Source: a virus. From it: a stretch of DNA of 40,965 bases. This document shows, piece after piece, positions 14,851-22,399 of the stretch. Below the pieces are notes generated by a model. It was not told where the DNA came from. It ran no database searches and saw only the letters and a list, made by a program, of their open reading frames with translations. The stretch is from IMG/VR virus record IMGVR_UViG_3300022205_000003, positions 1 to 40,965 of that record; one strand, given 5' to 3'. How positions within the stretch are numbered: the stretch's first letter is position 1; each line of letters begins with the position of its first letter. Position numbers and translations under genes: made by a program.

Positions 14851-15851
14851 TATACTGCCTTAATATTAAGTTTGCTTCCGCCGAGTATTGCGTTTCCACA
14901 AGTTACCAATCCATCCTCTTCATCCATTGAAGGAACAAATACCAGTACGTCAAAACCTGCCTTCTTTAAATCTTCTTCTGGTTTTTTGTATGGCAAATAC
15001 GAATCATATCCGCCTATTGTTTTGATATTGTTTTCCCTGCACGCTGTATTATTATGTATTGGCGTTATTTTACACATAAACTTTTCCCGGTCAAACAAGA
15101 TAGATAATAGCTCTGCATCAATAATATAATCCGTAGAATACGCAAAGTTTAAGCAATACTTCCTTCCGATTGGCTCAGGTAAATCATCGGCCAATGCTGC
15201 AAATTCTGTTAACTCCATTTGGTCGCCGCCAAACATTTCTGTCCTTTGTTTTGGGTCTGTTGAGTTTATGCTAAACTGTAGTCCGGCTTGTCCATTATAT
15301 ACATCGTTTTTTATATAACACCATTCCTGTATTCTATCCTCAAGACGATTAAACTTTCTTGGTAATGATGTTGTTAGTACTGGATGCAATGTTTCTATCC
15401 TTAGACCTGTTTCTTTTTGAATTGACCGCTTTTCGTGATAGAGCCATACTGCAAATTTAAATACGTTCTCATTAAATACCGGCTCACCCATTCTGGCGAA
15501 ATGAATATTTAACCTTTCTGTATATTGCTCTTTTGGGAATAATCCAATCGCTGAATATAACTGTTGCTGCAAATCATCAAATGAGGCATTACCACGGAAT
15601 GGCACGTTTGGTACATCGCAAAAATTGCAGCCCATGACGCACCCGTATTGCGTACTTAATGTAATTACCCACTTCTCTGAAAGAGGCATACATTTCGTAT
15701 TAGGCACGCCATTTATTTCTTTTTCATACCCAAGGAAGTCTGCTTTTACATTATGCGCCTTTCCATAATCACCGATTGAAAGTGTCTCCAGCCGTCCTTT
15801 TGAATATTTATCCGTGAATAAATATCCTGTTGGTAATTTATTAATGTTCAT
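14850..15851 (-). CDS. RlmN/Cfr-like radical SAM protein
   Basis: 333 residues. STQYGCVMGCNFCD carries the radical SAM Cys-x3-Cys-x2-Cys (Cys71, 75, 78), in a setting like the SSQVGC...FC of RlmN/Cfr. ARMGEP at about 119-124 matches the GMGEP SAM-binding motif, and LVTCGNAI near the end (Cys318) matches the methyl-carrying Cys of the C-terminal ACGQL motif. RlmN/Cfr methylate adenosine in 23S rRNA (and tRNA). Odd point: the second catalytic Cys, seven residues before the cluster in RlmN, is Thr64 here. Start at 15851 overlaps the preceding stop (ATGA). Target unknown: ribosome, tRNA or phage RNA. Confidence 0.8.
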   Translation of the reverse strand: MNINKLPTGYLFTDKYSKGRLETLSIGDYGKAHNVKADFLGYEKEINGVPNTKCMPLSEKWVITLSTQYGCVMGCNFCDVPNVPFRGNASFDDLQQQLYSAIGLFPKEQYTERLNIHFARMGEPVFNENVFKFAVWLYHEKRSIQKETGLRIETLHPVLTTSLPRKFNRLEDRIQEWCYIKNDVYNGQAGLQFSINSTDPKQRTEMFGGDQMELTEFAALADDLPEPIGRKYCLNFAYSTDYIIDAELLSILFDREKFMCKITPIHNNTACRENNIKTIGGYDSYLPYKKPEEDLKKAGFDVLVFVPSMDEEDGLVTCGNAILGGSKLNIKAV

Positions 15852-16039
15852 CACTCCACCTCACATGCGCCACTGGCGGCTTCTATTTGTTCGTTTCTTA
15901 AATACCTTACCTGTGCTAGGGCTGATTCAAGATGGTACTCAATAAGTGTTAGCTGTCGTTTATCAGTATAGTTAGCCGCCAAGCCGCAGTCTCTTCTAAG
16001 GCTTCTCCACATATCGAGCTTTTCTACGTCAGAGTGCAT
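15851..16039 (-). CDS. Small helical hypothetical protein
   Basis: 62 residues (MHSDVEKLDMWRSLRRDCGL...), helical. The start at 16039 lies inside the end of the DUF551-like gene; earlier in-frame starts would overlap it much more. Ends in ATGA with the radical SAM gene, so coupled to it. Confidence 0.6.
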   Translation of the reverse strand: MHSDVEKLDMWRSLRRDCGLAANYTDKRQLTLIEYHLESALAQVRYLRNEQIEAASGACEVE

Positions 16040-16232
16040 TAGGTGGCTCCGGGAATGACATCCAGTATTGGACTTCGCTTGGTTGATATAAATCATCCAC
16101 CTTATTATCCCAAAAATACTGTCCGTCAGAACATAATATAAATGTCACCGGCCTCATGTGACGCAACCTTTTACTCCAGATAATTACTGTCTGGTTCGCC
16201 TCTGGGAGACCTTTGGTAACTGGAATCCACAT
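16029..16232 (-). CDS. DUF551-like protein
   Basis: 67 residues. MWIPVTKGLPEANQTVIIW at the start and VQYWMSFPEPP at the end reproduce the W-I-P-V...LPE...V.VW and final WMP/LPEPP features of DUF551, a short domain common in phages of Gram-negative bacteria. Function unknown. Start chosen at 16232 (GGGG 8 bases upstream, 4 bases from the previous stop). Confidence 0.75.
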   Translation of the reverse strand: MWIPVTKGLPEANQTVIIWSKRLRHMRPVTFILCSDGQYFWDNKVDDLYQPSEVQYWMSFPEPPNAL

Positions 16233-16233
16233 A

Positions 16234-16323
16234 TCAATACCCCGGATAGCCATGGAAATAGAGAAACAGAATGGCAGCGGCTATTACGAGAACTATTTTA
16301 CCATATTCTTTACTGTAGATCAT
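16234..16323 (-). CDS. 29-residue membrane peptide
   Basis: MIYSKEYGKIVLVIAAAILF then an aromatic end: one basic N-terminus and one transmembrane segment. GGAGGGTGAT precedes the ATG, which overlaps the preceding stop (ATGA). Very short, but the signals are good. Confidence 0.55.
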   Translation of the reverse strand: MIYSKEYGKIVLVIAAAILFLYFHGYPGY

Positions 16324-16463
16324 ATCACCCTCCAGAACCATTTGAGTAGTTTACGTTGTCTGCATTTCATTGCATTCTGGCTATTTGTCAGAGGGTCAGA
16401 CCCGTCATAGATGTCTGTTGTCCACCATTTGATAAACCAGAATTGTACTTTGTAGGTGTTCAT
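16320..16463 (-). CDS. Small basic aromatic protein
   Basis: 47 residues (MNTYKVQFWFIKWWTTDIYD...), Trp- and Lys-rich. ATGA overlaps at both ends. Unknown function. Confidence 0.55.
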   Translation of the reverse strand: MNTYKVQFWFIKWWTTDIYDGSDPLTNSQNAMKCRQRKLLKWFWRVI

Positions 16464-16798
16464 TTTAATTTCTTTAATGCGTACTCAATAGCTTCATCAA
16501 ATCCGCAACCACCATTATAATACTTTACAACAAAGTTTATCGTCCCGTCTTCATTTAAGCTTGCTTCAAATACGTCTTGATACGGGTCTTCTTCGCTGTA
16601 TTCTGCCTTGAATATTTTATCGTTAGCAATAACATATTCCTTGTATCCCATATCCTCTAGCTGCTCAAGACAAGTCTCATAATATGTATCTCTTCCTTTT
16701 GGAAAGTCTTTTTCGATTAACAAGCACGCCGTCTCTTCTAATGTTTCTTTTTTCTCTATTGGCGTTAATTTCCCTACATAAGTTACCGTCTCGCTCAT
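16460..16798 (-). CDS. Acidic hypothetical protein
   Basis: 112 residues, acidic. A helical N-terminal half (ETACLLIEKDFPKGRDTYYE) and a beta-strand region (VFEASLNEDGTINFVVKYYN) ending in a helix. Overlaps the NinB-like stop by 4 bases. No family recognised. Confidence 0.65.
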   Translation of the reverse strand: MSETVTYVGKLTPIEKKETLEETACLLIEKDFPKGRDTYYETCLEQLEDMGYKEYVIANDKIFKAEYSEEDPYQDVFEASLNEDGTINFVVKYYNGGCGFDEAIEYALKKLK

Positions 16799-17121
16799 CT
16801 CTCTTCTCCTGTATATAAACTCTCTTCACTTGGCCATTCTACATGAATCCCGAAATTACTTGAAATATGCCTATCAAGTACATTGTATATCTCTGATGGG
16901 TCTGTCGTACTTAATTCTGTTGTTGATTCTTTTCCCGTCATCGCCTCTTGTAATGGCTTCCAGAGAACGTCTTTTACTCTGTCCTTATTCCATGGTATAT
17001 CTACTTGCTTCACCGCCAGGACGGCCTTCATTTCGTACCCTGCGTCATTCAAAGCCTCTGCCAGCAGTTCGCAGTACTTGTGCAGGGCTTTGTTCTGCTG
17101 GACCGTCCGGGCTTTACTCAT
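16795..17121 (-). CDS. NinB-like or related recombination-region protein
   Basis: 108 residues: RTVQQNKALHKYCELLAEAL, KAVLAVKQVDIPW and WKPLQEAMTGKESTTELST. The WxP(L/I)QxAM...(D/E)ST pattern recalls the NinB/Orf family that helps loading of recombinases, although the N-terminal part differs. Start at 17121 after CAGGAG; it overlaps the previous stop by 8 bases. Presence of NinG nearby supports a recombination link; otherwise the family name is tentative. Confidence 0.5.
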   Translation of the reverse strand: MSKARTVQQNKALHKYCELLAEALNDAGYEMKAVLAVKQVDIPWNKDRVKDVLWKPLQEAMTGKESTTELSTTDPSEIYNVLDRHISSNFGIHVEWPSEESLYTGEER

Positions 17122-17314
17122 CCTCAACTCCTGAATAGATCCAATTATACATTACCCTGCTCGGTAGGGATGGTAGAAAAACTTTATTCTCTGATGCGTA
17201 CGTTCTAAATGAGGAACATGCCATCTTCTTTGTTTTGCATTCCTGCCATCGCTCACACTTGTATTTTTCACAAGGGCTTTCTCCGTATTTGAATAGTCTA
17301 GCTAATGTTGGCAT
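17114..17314 (-). CDS. Small Cys-rich protein
   Basis: 66 residues with CEKYKCERWQECKTKKMAC (about residues 15-33), four Cys spaced for one metal site, then a basic aromatic tail. Its ATG lies inside the end of the upstream gene. A zinc-finger peptide, target unknown. Confidence 0.6.
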   Translation of the reverse strand: MPTLARLFKYGESPCEKYKCERWQECKTKKMACSSFRTYASENKVFLPSLPSRVMYNWIYSGVEDE

Positions 17315-17471
17315 TTAGTCCTACCATCTCCGTTATGATTCTATGCATGTTTCTGGCGTTTATGAATATCTTTTGCTTATCGAGAGCAAGGTCTAGGGCT
17401 TGCCTGTTCTTTCCTAGGCTTCTCCAGATGTGTTTCTTGTATTCCTCAACGTGTTGATTTTGCTCGTTCAT
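17298..17471 (-). CDS. Small helical protein
   Basis: 57 residues (MNEQNQHVEEYKKHIWRSLG...), all helical, basic. Starts in an ATGA overlap with the zinc-ribbon gene; its stop is 17 bases inside the next. Function unknown. Confidence 0.55.
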   Translation of the reverse strand: MNEQNQHVEEYKKHIWRSLGKNRQALDLALDKQKIFINARNMHRIITEMVGLNANIS

Positions 17472-17713
17472 AGATTTTCTTTAATATGCTCTCGCAAGAA
17501 TTTACTATTTCCACACTCTGGGCATACGTATACATGTTCTTCGTTTTCTTCAGTCCAATCTTCCGATTTTACGAGACTCTGTTCTTTATACGTTCCCTTC
17601 CATCTGCAAATCACACAGCTAAATATATCTTTTCCGCTATATCCGGGCATCCATACTTGGCCGTCTTTATCGGGCTCAGGCCATCCTGGCAATTCTGAAA
17701 ATTTACGCTTCAT
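17468..17713 (-). CDS. Zinc-ribbon protein
   Basis: 81 residues. CVICRW at about 33-38 and CPECGNSKFL at about 64-73 form a Cys4 ribbon. AGGAGGATTAG lies before the ATG. The 80 bases upstream hold only this leader. Confidence 0.7.
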   Translation of the reverse strand: MKRKFSELPGWPEPDKDGQVWMPGYSGKDIFSCVICRWKGTYKEQSLVKSEDWTEENEEHVYVCPECGNSKFLREHIKENL

Positions 17714-17796
17714 ACCTAATCCTCCTGAGCCTTGATATTAAGTTACCCTTTCTTACTTGTCTAATAGAATGTTTTTATTACCTGCCAAGAGCCAGT

Positions 17797-18459
17797 TTAT
17801 GCCAATCCATGCTTAACGATTATGTATTTTTTTACATGGCAGTCATGTAAAATTACTGGTTTACTTGCAGCCAACCTTAGACGGTCTTTCATAAACTTTA
17901 CACTCTGCTCCCTTGTATAATTTTTTATTTCTTTGTGTCCAGCATAGAATATCCTTAGTTGCTGCACTGGCGAAGCAGAATAACATGGCACATTCATGCC
18001 TGAACTATCTACCCTCATTCCTAAATAATATTTCAATTTCCCGTTCTCAAAAGACATGCAGGTTTGGCATTCTGTGAACTTTGGGCCGTGAGTAGGTTCG
18101 CCGCATTTACAGAGGATTAATCTACTTTCTTCCATCTCCTCTTCTCTGCCAACATCAAGCCCGTTATTCCATCTCTGTTCCCCAGTATGGACTTTTATGC
18201 CTACGGGAAAAGGCACAAACGCACCGCCCGCCCTTCTGGCTTTTCTTTCTCTCGCTTCAGCATAATAGTATTGTTCTACTAATTGAACTGTTACAGGCTT
18301 TCCGTCTACAGTCTTCAACGTCCTGGCTCTCTTCCATTCATTAAAGAATTTTGGCCAAGCATCCCGACAGACAGGGAAATCACTATGTCGCCATTTCCCA
18401 TTCTTGTCTTTTACAACAGCAAGCCCCCAGAGATATTTTGCTTCCTCTTCAGCGGTCAT
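17797..18459 (-). CDS. Hypothetical zinc-binding protein, one of the largest early proteins
   Basis: 220 residues. The N-terminal 80 are basic and aromatic (KDKNGKWRHSDFPVCRDAWP; EARERKARRAGGAF). A central CKCGEPTHGPKFTECQTC (about 117-134) gives a Cys4/His metal site. The C-terminal part is basic, with IFYAGHKEI and HDCHVKKYII. It may bind nucleic acid. Not recognised as any polymerase or nuclease. Confidence 0.7.
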   Translation of the reverse strand: MTAEEEAKYLWGLAVVKDKNGKWRHSDFPVCRDAWPKFFNEWKRARTLKTVDGKPVTVQLVEQYYYAEARERKARRAGGAFVPFPVGIKVHTGEQRWNNGLDVGREEEMEESRLILCKCGEPTHGPKFTECQTCMSFENGKLKYYLGMRVDSSGMNVPCYSASPVQQLRIFYAGHKEIKNYTREQSVKFMKDRLRLAASKPVILHDCHVKKYIIVKHGLA

Positions 18460-18467
18460 ACCTTCTC

Positions 18468-18692
18468 CTATTTCTTTAGGTCTTCAAACATAGCGGCTAT
18501 GGTTTGCGCGTCCGATTTATTTCTGCAAAGACAGATTGGCCTGTTATCTTCTTTGCGATAAACCCCATAACTATATGCGGCCTTCCCTGTTTCCAGTAAA
18601 ATTGTATCTTGCTGAGAACTGCAAACTACATAGTTTGTGTCACACAGCTTAACCCATGCATCTATTCCAATATTCTCTATACTGTTATCCAC
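18468..18692 (-). CDS. Small hypothetical protein
   Basis: 74 residues (starts MDNSIENIGIDAWVKLCDTN), beta-rich middle (YVVCSSQQDTILLETG) and a helical end (SDAQTIAAMFEDLKK). Resembles other short phage early proteins; no name. Confidence 0.65.
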   Translation of the reverse strand: MDNSIENIGIDAWVKLCDTNYVVCSSQQDTILLETGKAAYSYGVYRKEDNRPICLCRNKSDAQTIAAMFEDLKK

Positions 18693-18715
18693 GTTATTCT
18701 CCTATTAGTGTTTAC

Positions 18716-18985
18716 TTATATTCTGTACAGGCTGCGAGCTTCTTCTACTGATTTCTTTATTTGCTCCTGAATATAGCCGATTGCCTCATCTATCTGTTCA
18801 AGTGCTTTTCCCTGCTCTGGTGTGAAATTATATGTTCTTTCTACGCCTTCTGAACGAATAATAATTACTGGAATAGTAAGATTATATATATCTGTTTTCA
18901 TTTTAACATAAGGTCGAATATTTCTATAATATTCTTGCTCCAAAGAAAATACTCTATCTATGAATAATTTTTCTCTATCATCCAT
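18716..18985 (-). CDS. Small hypothetical protein
   Basis: 89 residues; helix, strand pair (IYNLTIPVIIIRSEGVERTY) and a long C-terminal helix (ALEQIDEAIGYIQEQIKKSV). AT-rich codons. Function unknown. Confidence 0.65.
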   Translation of the reverse strand: MDDREKLFIDRVFSLEQEYYRNIRPYVKMKTDIYNLTIPVIIIRSEGVERTYNFTPEQGKALEQIDEAIGYIQEQIKKSVEEARSLYRI

Positions 18986-19001
18986 ATCTCACCTCATAAT
19001 A

Positions 19002-19253
19002 TTATGATTCAAGTTCTTTTAGTCTTGCAGCAAATCTAGCATGGTTATCTTTAGTCATCTCCCCTAGCTCTTCCGTGACTATTTTGAATGCTTTTTCTCT
19101 TGTCATTACCGATGAACCACAGGTACATTTTCGCCTTGTCACCAAATACCTTCCTCTATGCACGCGCATACAATTACATAAGCTTGAATGGCCGTAGGCG
19201 TCCCTAATTCTTTTTTCTGCCTCATTGCATTTATCCATATAGCTGCTCATCAT
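19002..19253 (-). CDS. Small Cys-rich protein
   Basis: 83 residues. SSLCNCMRVHRGRYLVTRRK then CTCGSS: four Cys around a basic segment (about 26-46), a probable zinc site that could contact nucleic acid. Starts where the previous gene stops (TGATG). Confidence 0.65.
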   Translation of the reverse strand: MMSSYMDKCNEAEKRIRDAYGHSSLCNCMRVHRGRYLVTRRKCTCGSSVMTREKAFKIVTEELGEMTKDNHARFAARLKELES

Positions 19254-19387
19254 CTCTCTCCTCTAAAATACTTAGGATCAAATCCTTTGTCTTTAATAAA
19301 ACGATCTGCCTCCTCTTCCGAGTCGGACGAATCATAATATATCCAACACTCTGCTCCGTGACTCCATGAGTATAATTTATATTTCAT
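19250..19387 (-). CDS. Small acidic hypothetical protein
   Basis: 45 residues (MKYKLYSWSHGAECWIYYDS...), Tyr/Trp-rich then acidic, ending KYFRGER. The stop overlaps the next ATG, so coupled. Confidence 0.55.
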   Translation of the reverse strand: MKYKLYSWSHGAECWIYYDSSDSEEEADRFIKDKGFDPKYFRGER

Positions 19388-19408
19388 CATCTCTCTCCTA
19401 GATATAGT

Positions 19409-19621
19409 TTACCTTGTTCTACTTCTGAAAGTTCGTTTGATATATTTCCTAATTCTCCACCACTTATTGCCCTCAAGATAAACAGGGTATACGGGTTCTA
19501 TTCTTGGAGCGAAATATAGCGTTCCGTCTTCATAGTGGTTGTAGGCTACCGTCTTCGGTCTTTCGAGAAGCCTTGGTCTCCAGTTCAGATAATCCAGCCT
19601 ACCCTCTATTCTGTTTAGCAT
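19409..19621 (-). CDS. Small basic hypothetical protein
   Basis: 70 residues, Arg/Tyr/Trp-rich and strongly basic, especially the end (WWRIRKYIKRTFRSRTR). Likely nucleic-acid or membrane-surface binding by charge. Unnamed. Confidence 0.6.
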   Translation of the reverse strand: MLNRIEGRLDYLNWRPRLLERPKTVAYNHYEDGTLYFAPRIEPVYPVYLEGNKWWRIRKYIKRTFRSRTR

Positions 19622-19650
19622 CTTACTCTCCTTTAAAGTCTACCCTTTAA

Positions 19651-19860
19651 TTATTCGTTGTCCTTTTCCTTGTTTAGCTCTCTGAGCTTTTCCCCAAGCT
19701 CTATTAATTCTGTTGCACAATACTTGTATCCTTCTTTTGTTACAAAATCCCAGTAGCCTTCGTGGTCTTTTTCAAACCTTCCTATATCATCTTCATGTCC
19801 TACATTATAAGCAATAATTGCAAAATCTACCATTTTCCATTCTTTCTTCTCTTCGGTCAT
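19651..19860 (-). CDS. Small hypothetical protein
   Basis: 69 residues (MTEEKKEWKMVDFAIIAYNV...), with a charged C-terminal helix of Glu/Lys repeats. Good GGAGAG upstream of the ATG. Function unknown. Confidence 0.6.
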   Translation of the reverse strand: MTEEKKEWKMVDFAIIAYNVGHEDDIGRFEKDHEGYWDFVTKEGYKYCATELIELGEKLRELNKEKDNE

Positions 19861-19871
19861 GCCTGCTCTCC

Positions 19872-20144
19872 TTAAATGAATTTTGTTAGTGAATTAATAT
19901 ACTTTTTGTGAAGCTCGCTTTTCCGCTCTTTGTGTTTTTTCCATTTCTCTACATTCTTCATTATTTTAGACTTATTCTGCGGATAGTCTTTCTTATATCT
20001 TGGCAATAAAGCTTCTCGTCTTACGCTTTCAAATAATGACTTGTACTCGTATTCGGGTATATTTAATTCAAATTGAGCGTATTTTGCCTCACAGCCTAGA
20101 CAGGCCAACTCCACAATTTTAACCTGTTTATCAATTCTGTTCAT
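19872..20144 (-). CDS. Basic helical protein
   Basis: 90 residues, strongly basic (RREALLPRYKKDYPQNKSKI; NVEKWKKHKERKSELHKKYI). Two Cys at the N-terminus (ACLGCEAKY). Likely nucleic-acid binding; no family identified. ATGA overlap with the upstream gene. Confidence 0.6.
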   Translation of the reverse strand: MNRIDKQVKIVELACLGCEAKYAQFELNIPEYEYKSLFESVRREALLPRYKKDYPQNKSKIMKNVEKWKKHKERKSELHKKYINSLTKFI

Positions 20145-20428
20145 AGTTTACTCTTTAACTTGTTATCAGTTACGAATACATTCTCACAATCCCAGCATTC
20201 GTGAAACCATCCTCCGTCTAATCCCTTGGCCCAATTATGGCCTCCGGGGTTTTGACTTCCGCAATGAGGGCAGGAATTTAATTCTAGGTTAAGTTCTTTT
20301 TTCCAAGTTCGTTTGTCTTCAGTGCGAGTAATCGGTTGGGTTTGGATCTCCCGTGATGGTTCACAGGTACTCCCATGTTTCGGTACTCGACATCTTCCGA
20401 ACTTCTTAATTCTCCTCAACATCTTCAT
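20141..20428 (-). CDS. Zinc-ribbon protein
   Basis: 95 residues. SCPHCGSQNPGGHNWAKGLD followed by HECWDCENVFV forms a Cys4 ribbon at about 52-82; the N-terminal third is basic. Start at 20428 (AGGAG upstream, ATGA overlap with the preceding stop). Confidence 0.7.
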   Translation of the reverse strand: MKMLRRIKKFGRCRVPKHGSTCEPSREIQTQPITRTEDKRTWKKELNLELNSCPHCGSQNPGGHNWAKGLDGGWFHECWDCENVFVTDNKLKSKL

Positions 20429-20616
20429 AACCAATCTCCTGTAGACGGGTTTTGAGGCTCGGTGTTGGGCCCGGTTAGACTTTCCCCGTCTTTTAGGGGT
20501 GATTTATCACTTTCGAAGAATTCACAGGTTTTTGCCTGCGATAAACTGAATACGTATTTTGCGCGCCAGCATTTGACGCTAACGCCGTTATACCAAAAAC
20601 AGCTATAACAGTTCAT
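20425..20616 (-). CDS. Small Cys-rich protein with shared tail
   Basis: 63 residues (MNCYSCFWYNGVSVKCWRAK...): Cys-x2-Cys plus Cys at 16 and 31 suggest a metal site. It ends in a Ser-Asp-Lys-Ser/Pro-rich tail related to the tails of the two upstream genes. Its ribosome site is part of a 24-base repeat (20613-20636 = 20911-20934). Confidence 0.6.
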   Translation of the reverse strand: MNCYSCFWYNGVSVKCWRAKYVFSLSQAKTCEFFESDKSPLKDGESLTGPNTEPQNPSTGDWL

Positions 20617-20914
20617 CTTTCTTCTCCAGTGATTTATCACTGAGAGCGCTTATTTCATCATAAAATGGGCAGTCCCTCGGGTATTCTTCTACCTCGTAAG
20701 ATTGACCAATTTTTTTACATGATTTGCAAGGATAGAGACCAAACTCTGTATCGAAATCCCATTCAATAAAGAATTCACAATTTTTTGATCGACAAAATTG
20801 CGAATAATCGACTACCTTTGAATTTGTTTTGTGCAGAACTGCGTTACACCTTTCACATCTGCATTCATGGTCAAGTGAAGTTAAGTTATTCAGTCCGCAT
20901 TTCTCACAAATCAT
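20603..20914 (-). CDS. Multi-zinc-ribbon protein
   Basis: 103 residues. MICEKCGLNN, CRCERCN, CRSKNCEF and YPCKSCKK give eight or more Cys in pairs, i.e. two or more zinc ribbons (about 3-70). The C-terminus SDKSLEKKDELL repeats the end of the upstream gene. Start at 20914 after GGAGAAGAAAG. Possibly protein- or nucleic-acid-binding. Confidence 0.65.
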   Translation of the reverse strand: MICEKCGLNNLTSLDHECRCERCNAVLHKTNSKVVDYSQFCRSKNCEFFIEWDFDTEFGLYPCKSCKKIGQSYEVEEYPRDCPFYDEISALSDKSLEKKDELL

Positions 20915-21113
20915 CTTTCTTCTCCAGTGATTTACTCTTGTCTTGAGTGCCTTGGAGGAATTGCTTTGTGGCCTCTTGCATTTCTGCATATATTTCAGGC
21001 GAACAGGCAAGAATTCCGCAGTCTGGCTCTGCATCTGCGATTTCTTTCCATTTCTTACTGTTCAGAACACGTTTTAACGTTTTCCGAAAGCTTTCGAGTT
21101 GTTCTTCTGTCAT
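20904..21113 (-). CDS. Small helical protein with repeated C-terminal tail
   Basis: 69 residues (MTEEQLESFRKTLKRVLNSK...). Ends FLQGTQDKSKSLEKKDDL: the first part recurs in the protein at 21772-22140 (YLQGTQDKD), the second in the protein at 20603-20914. This shows local duplication and tail swapping. AGGAGG upstream. Confidence 0.6.
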   Translation of the reverse strand: MTEEQLESFRKTLKRVLNSKKWKEIADAEPDCGILACSPEIYAEMQEATKQFLQGTQDKSKSLEKKDDL

Positions 21114-21136
21114 ATAAACCTCCTTTTAGTTAAAGT

Positions 21137-21286
21137 CTACCCTATAAACCTTGATCCGCTTTTATCTTTAACCCACATTTTTAAATACCACGCGAAAAAT
21201 TTCTTTTCCTGTTCGCCAGATGGGTATCTCCATTCGTACCATGGTTTGCCAAACATAAACCAGCAGGTTGTTCTTAATGCGTTCAT
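21137..21286 (-). CDS. Small aromatic basic protein
   Basis: 49 residues (MNALRTTCWFMFGKPWYEWR...), rich in Trp, Phe and Lys. The ATG overlaps the stop of the upstream gene (ATGA). Unknown function. Confidence 0.55.
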   Translation of the reverse strand: MNALRTTCWFMFGKPWYEWRYPSGEQEKKFFAWYLKMWVKDKSGSRFIG

Positions 21287-21468
21287 TGTTCCGTTATCGA
21301 GAATCCAAGCTCGTCTTCGATGCTTTTCTTTAATACGGCTAATAGGTCTTTTCTTAGCTCGTCGTTGTTCTCAATCTGCTCCATGGTAAAACCAAGTTTA
21401 GCAAGGCCGCTTGCCGTTTCTTCTGGCGTTGGCATTCGGTATAAAAAATCAAATTCTTTCTCGTCCAT
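21283..21468 (-). CDS. Small acidic helical protein
   Basis: 61 residues with EETASGLAKLGFTMEQIENN, a motif pattern shared loosely with the next upstream protein (LAQLGFTEDEIAKI). The pair probably derives from a common short UBA-like helical unit. Confidence 0.6.
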   Translation of the reverse strand: MDEKEFDFLYRMPTPEETASGLAKLGFTMEQIENNDELRKDLLAVLKKSIEDELGFSITEQ

Positions 21469-21613
21469 AATGTCCTCTCAATGCTTTCCTAAGTATACCA
21501 AGAATTGTTGTTTTATTCATTACAGCCAGCGTTACTATTTTTGCTATTTCGTCTTCAGTAAACCCGAGTTGAGCAAGATTTCCCTTATCTAAATCATGTA
21601 AAAATTCATTCAT
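21449..21613 (-). CDS. Small helical protein, partner of the neighbouring gene
   Basis: 54 residues (MNEFLHDLDKGNLAQLGFTE...). LGFTEDEIAKIV resembles LGFTMEQIEN in the downstream gene. Its last 20 bases overlap that gene. No named family. Confidence 0.5.
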   Translation of the reverse strand: MNEFLHDLDKGNLAQLGFTEDEIAKIVTLAVMNKTTILGILRKALRGHYGRERI

Positions 21614-21782
21614 CTCTCATCTCGCTATATTTTGCCCCAAAGTAATATTCTATATCTTCTAAAAGCTCAGATACTTCTGCTACCCACGACTCCTGCCCAT
21701 AACAATCCCCAACCAACAAAGCATAAGCCCTATCAATTAAGACAGCAGACACGGCTAATCTTTGAAATAATTCATCGCTCAT
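21606..21782 (-). CDS. Small acidic helical protein
   Basis: 58 residues (MSDELFQRLAVSAVLIDRAY...), acidic and helical with YGQESWVAEVSELLED. Starts and ends inside neighbours by 8-11 bases, as expected for a coupled chain. Confidence 0.55.
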   Translation of the reverse strand: MSDELFQRLAVSAVLIDRAYALLVGDCYGQESWVAEVSELLEDIEYYFGAKYSEMRDE

Positions 21783-22140
21783 ACGTCCTCCAAGGCTTAA
21801 TCCAATATTTTTTGTTCACTTCCTTTATTTTTGCAGAAATCTCATTTAATTCGTCTTCACATTTTGACATAAATTCTTCCGACTCTTTTGCTGCCTTATC
21901 TCCAGCAGCCTCTATATCTTTGTCTTGAGTGCCTTGGAGGTAGTTTATAATTTCTTCTGCCGCTAATTGATGAAATTTCGCACCGTTAGCACAAATAATC
22001 CGGACATCTAAGCCTTCATCTTCACCATATCCGGTTCCAATGTAAGCTTTGCGTTCTCCGGTAATTTCATCCTCGCCATAGACGATACCAATACACTGAC
22101 CACCCAATTCGGTAAACCATATTGCATTTTGTATTCTCAT
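21772..22140 (-). CDS. Hypothetical protein with helical tail
   Basis: 122 residues. A beta-rich N-terminal half (IWFTELGGQCIGIVYGEDEI, then ERKAYIGTGYGEDEG) and an acidic/Lys-rich coiled C-terminal half. Contains LQGTQDKD, shared with the protein at 20904-21113. Function unknown. Confidence 0.65.
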   Translation of the reverse strand: MRIQNAIWFTELGGQCIGIVYGEDEITGERKAYIGTGYGEDEGLDVRIICANGAKFHQLAAEEIINYLQGTQDKDIEAAGDKAAKESEEFMSKCEDELNEISAKIKEVNKKYWIKPWRTYER

Positions 22141-22151
22141 ATAAACCTCCT

Positions 22152-22376
22152 TTAAACTAATGGCATAGCTTTGGGCATATCCTTACATTTATGGGTTGAT
22201 CCATTTAATGTTAAGAATTTATGTTCCGTGGTAAACCGGTAGACCTGAGCATTACAATAAGGACAAAACCCGTCTTCAAGTAAGTTATCAGCTTTTAAGT
22301 TGTGTATCCGGATCTTCCGAGTTCCTCGGTTTAAACAACTTCTGTCGTATTTATCTGGTTTCCAAAGATTATCCAT
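22152..22376 (-). CDS. Zinc-ribbon protein
   Basis: 74 residues. GFCPYCNAQVYRFTTEHKFL and a later HKC suggest a Cys-x2-Cys / His-Cys metal site. The ATG at 22376 (Met-Asp-Asn-Leu-Trp) has GAGG upstream; an earlier in-frame start at 22427 would run into the structured RNA region and lacks a ribosome site. Confidence 0.65.
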   Translation of the reverse strand: MDNLWKPDKYDRSCLNRGTRKIRIHNLKADNLLEDGFCPYCNAQVYRFTTEHKFLTLNGSTHKCKDMPKAMPLV

Positions 22377-22399
22377 CTTGTAGACCTCTTTTTTAAGGT

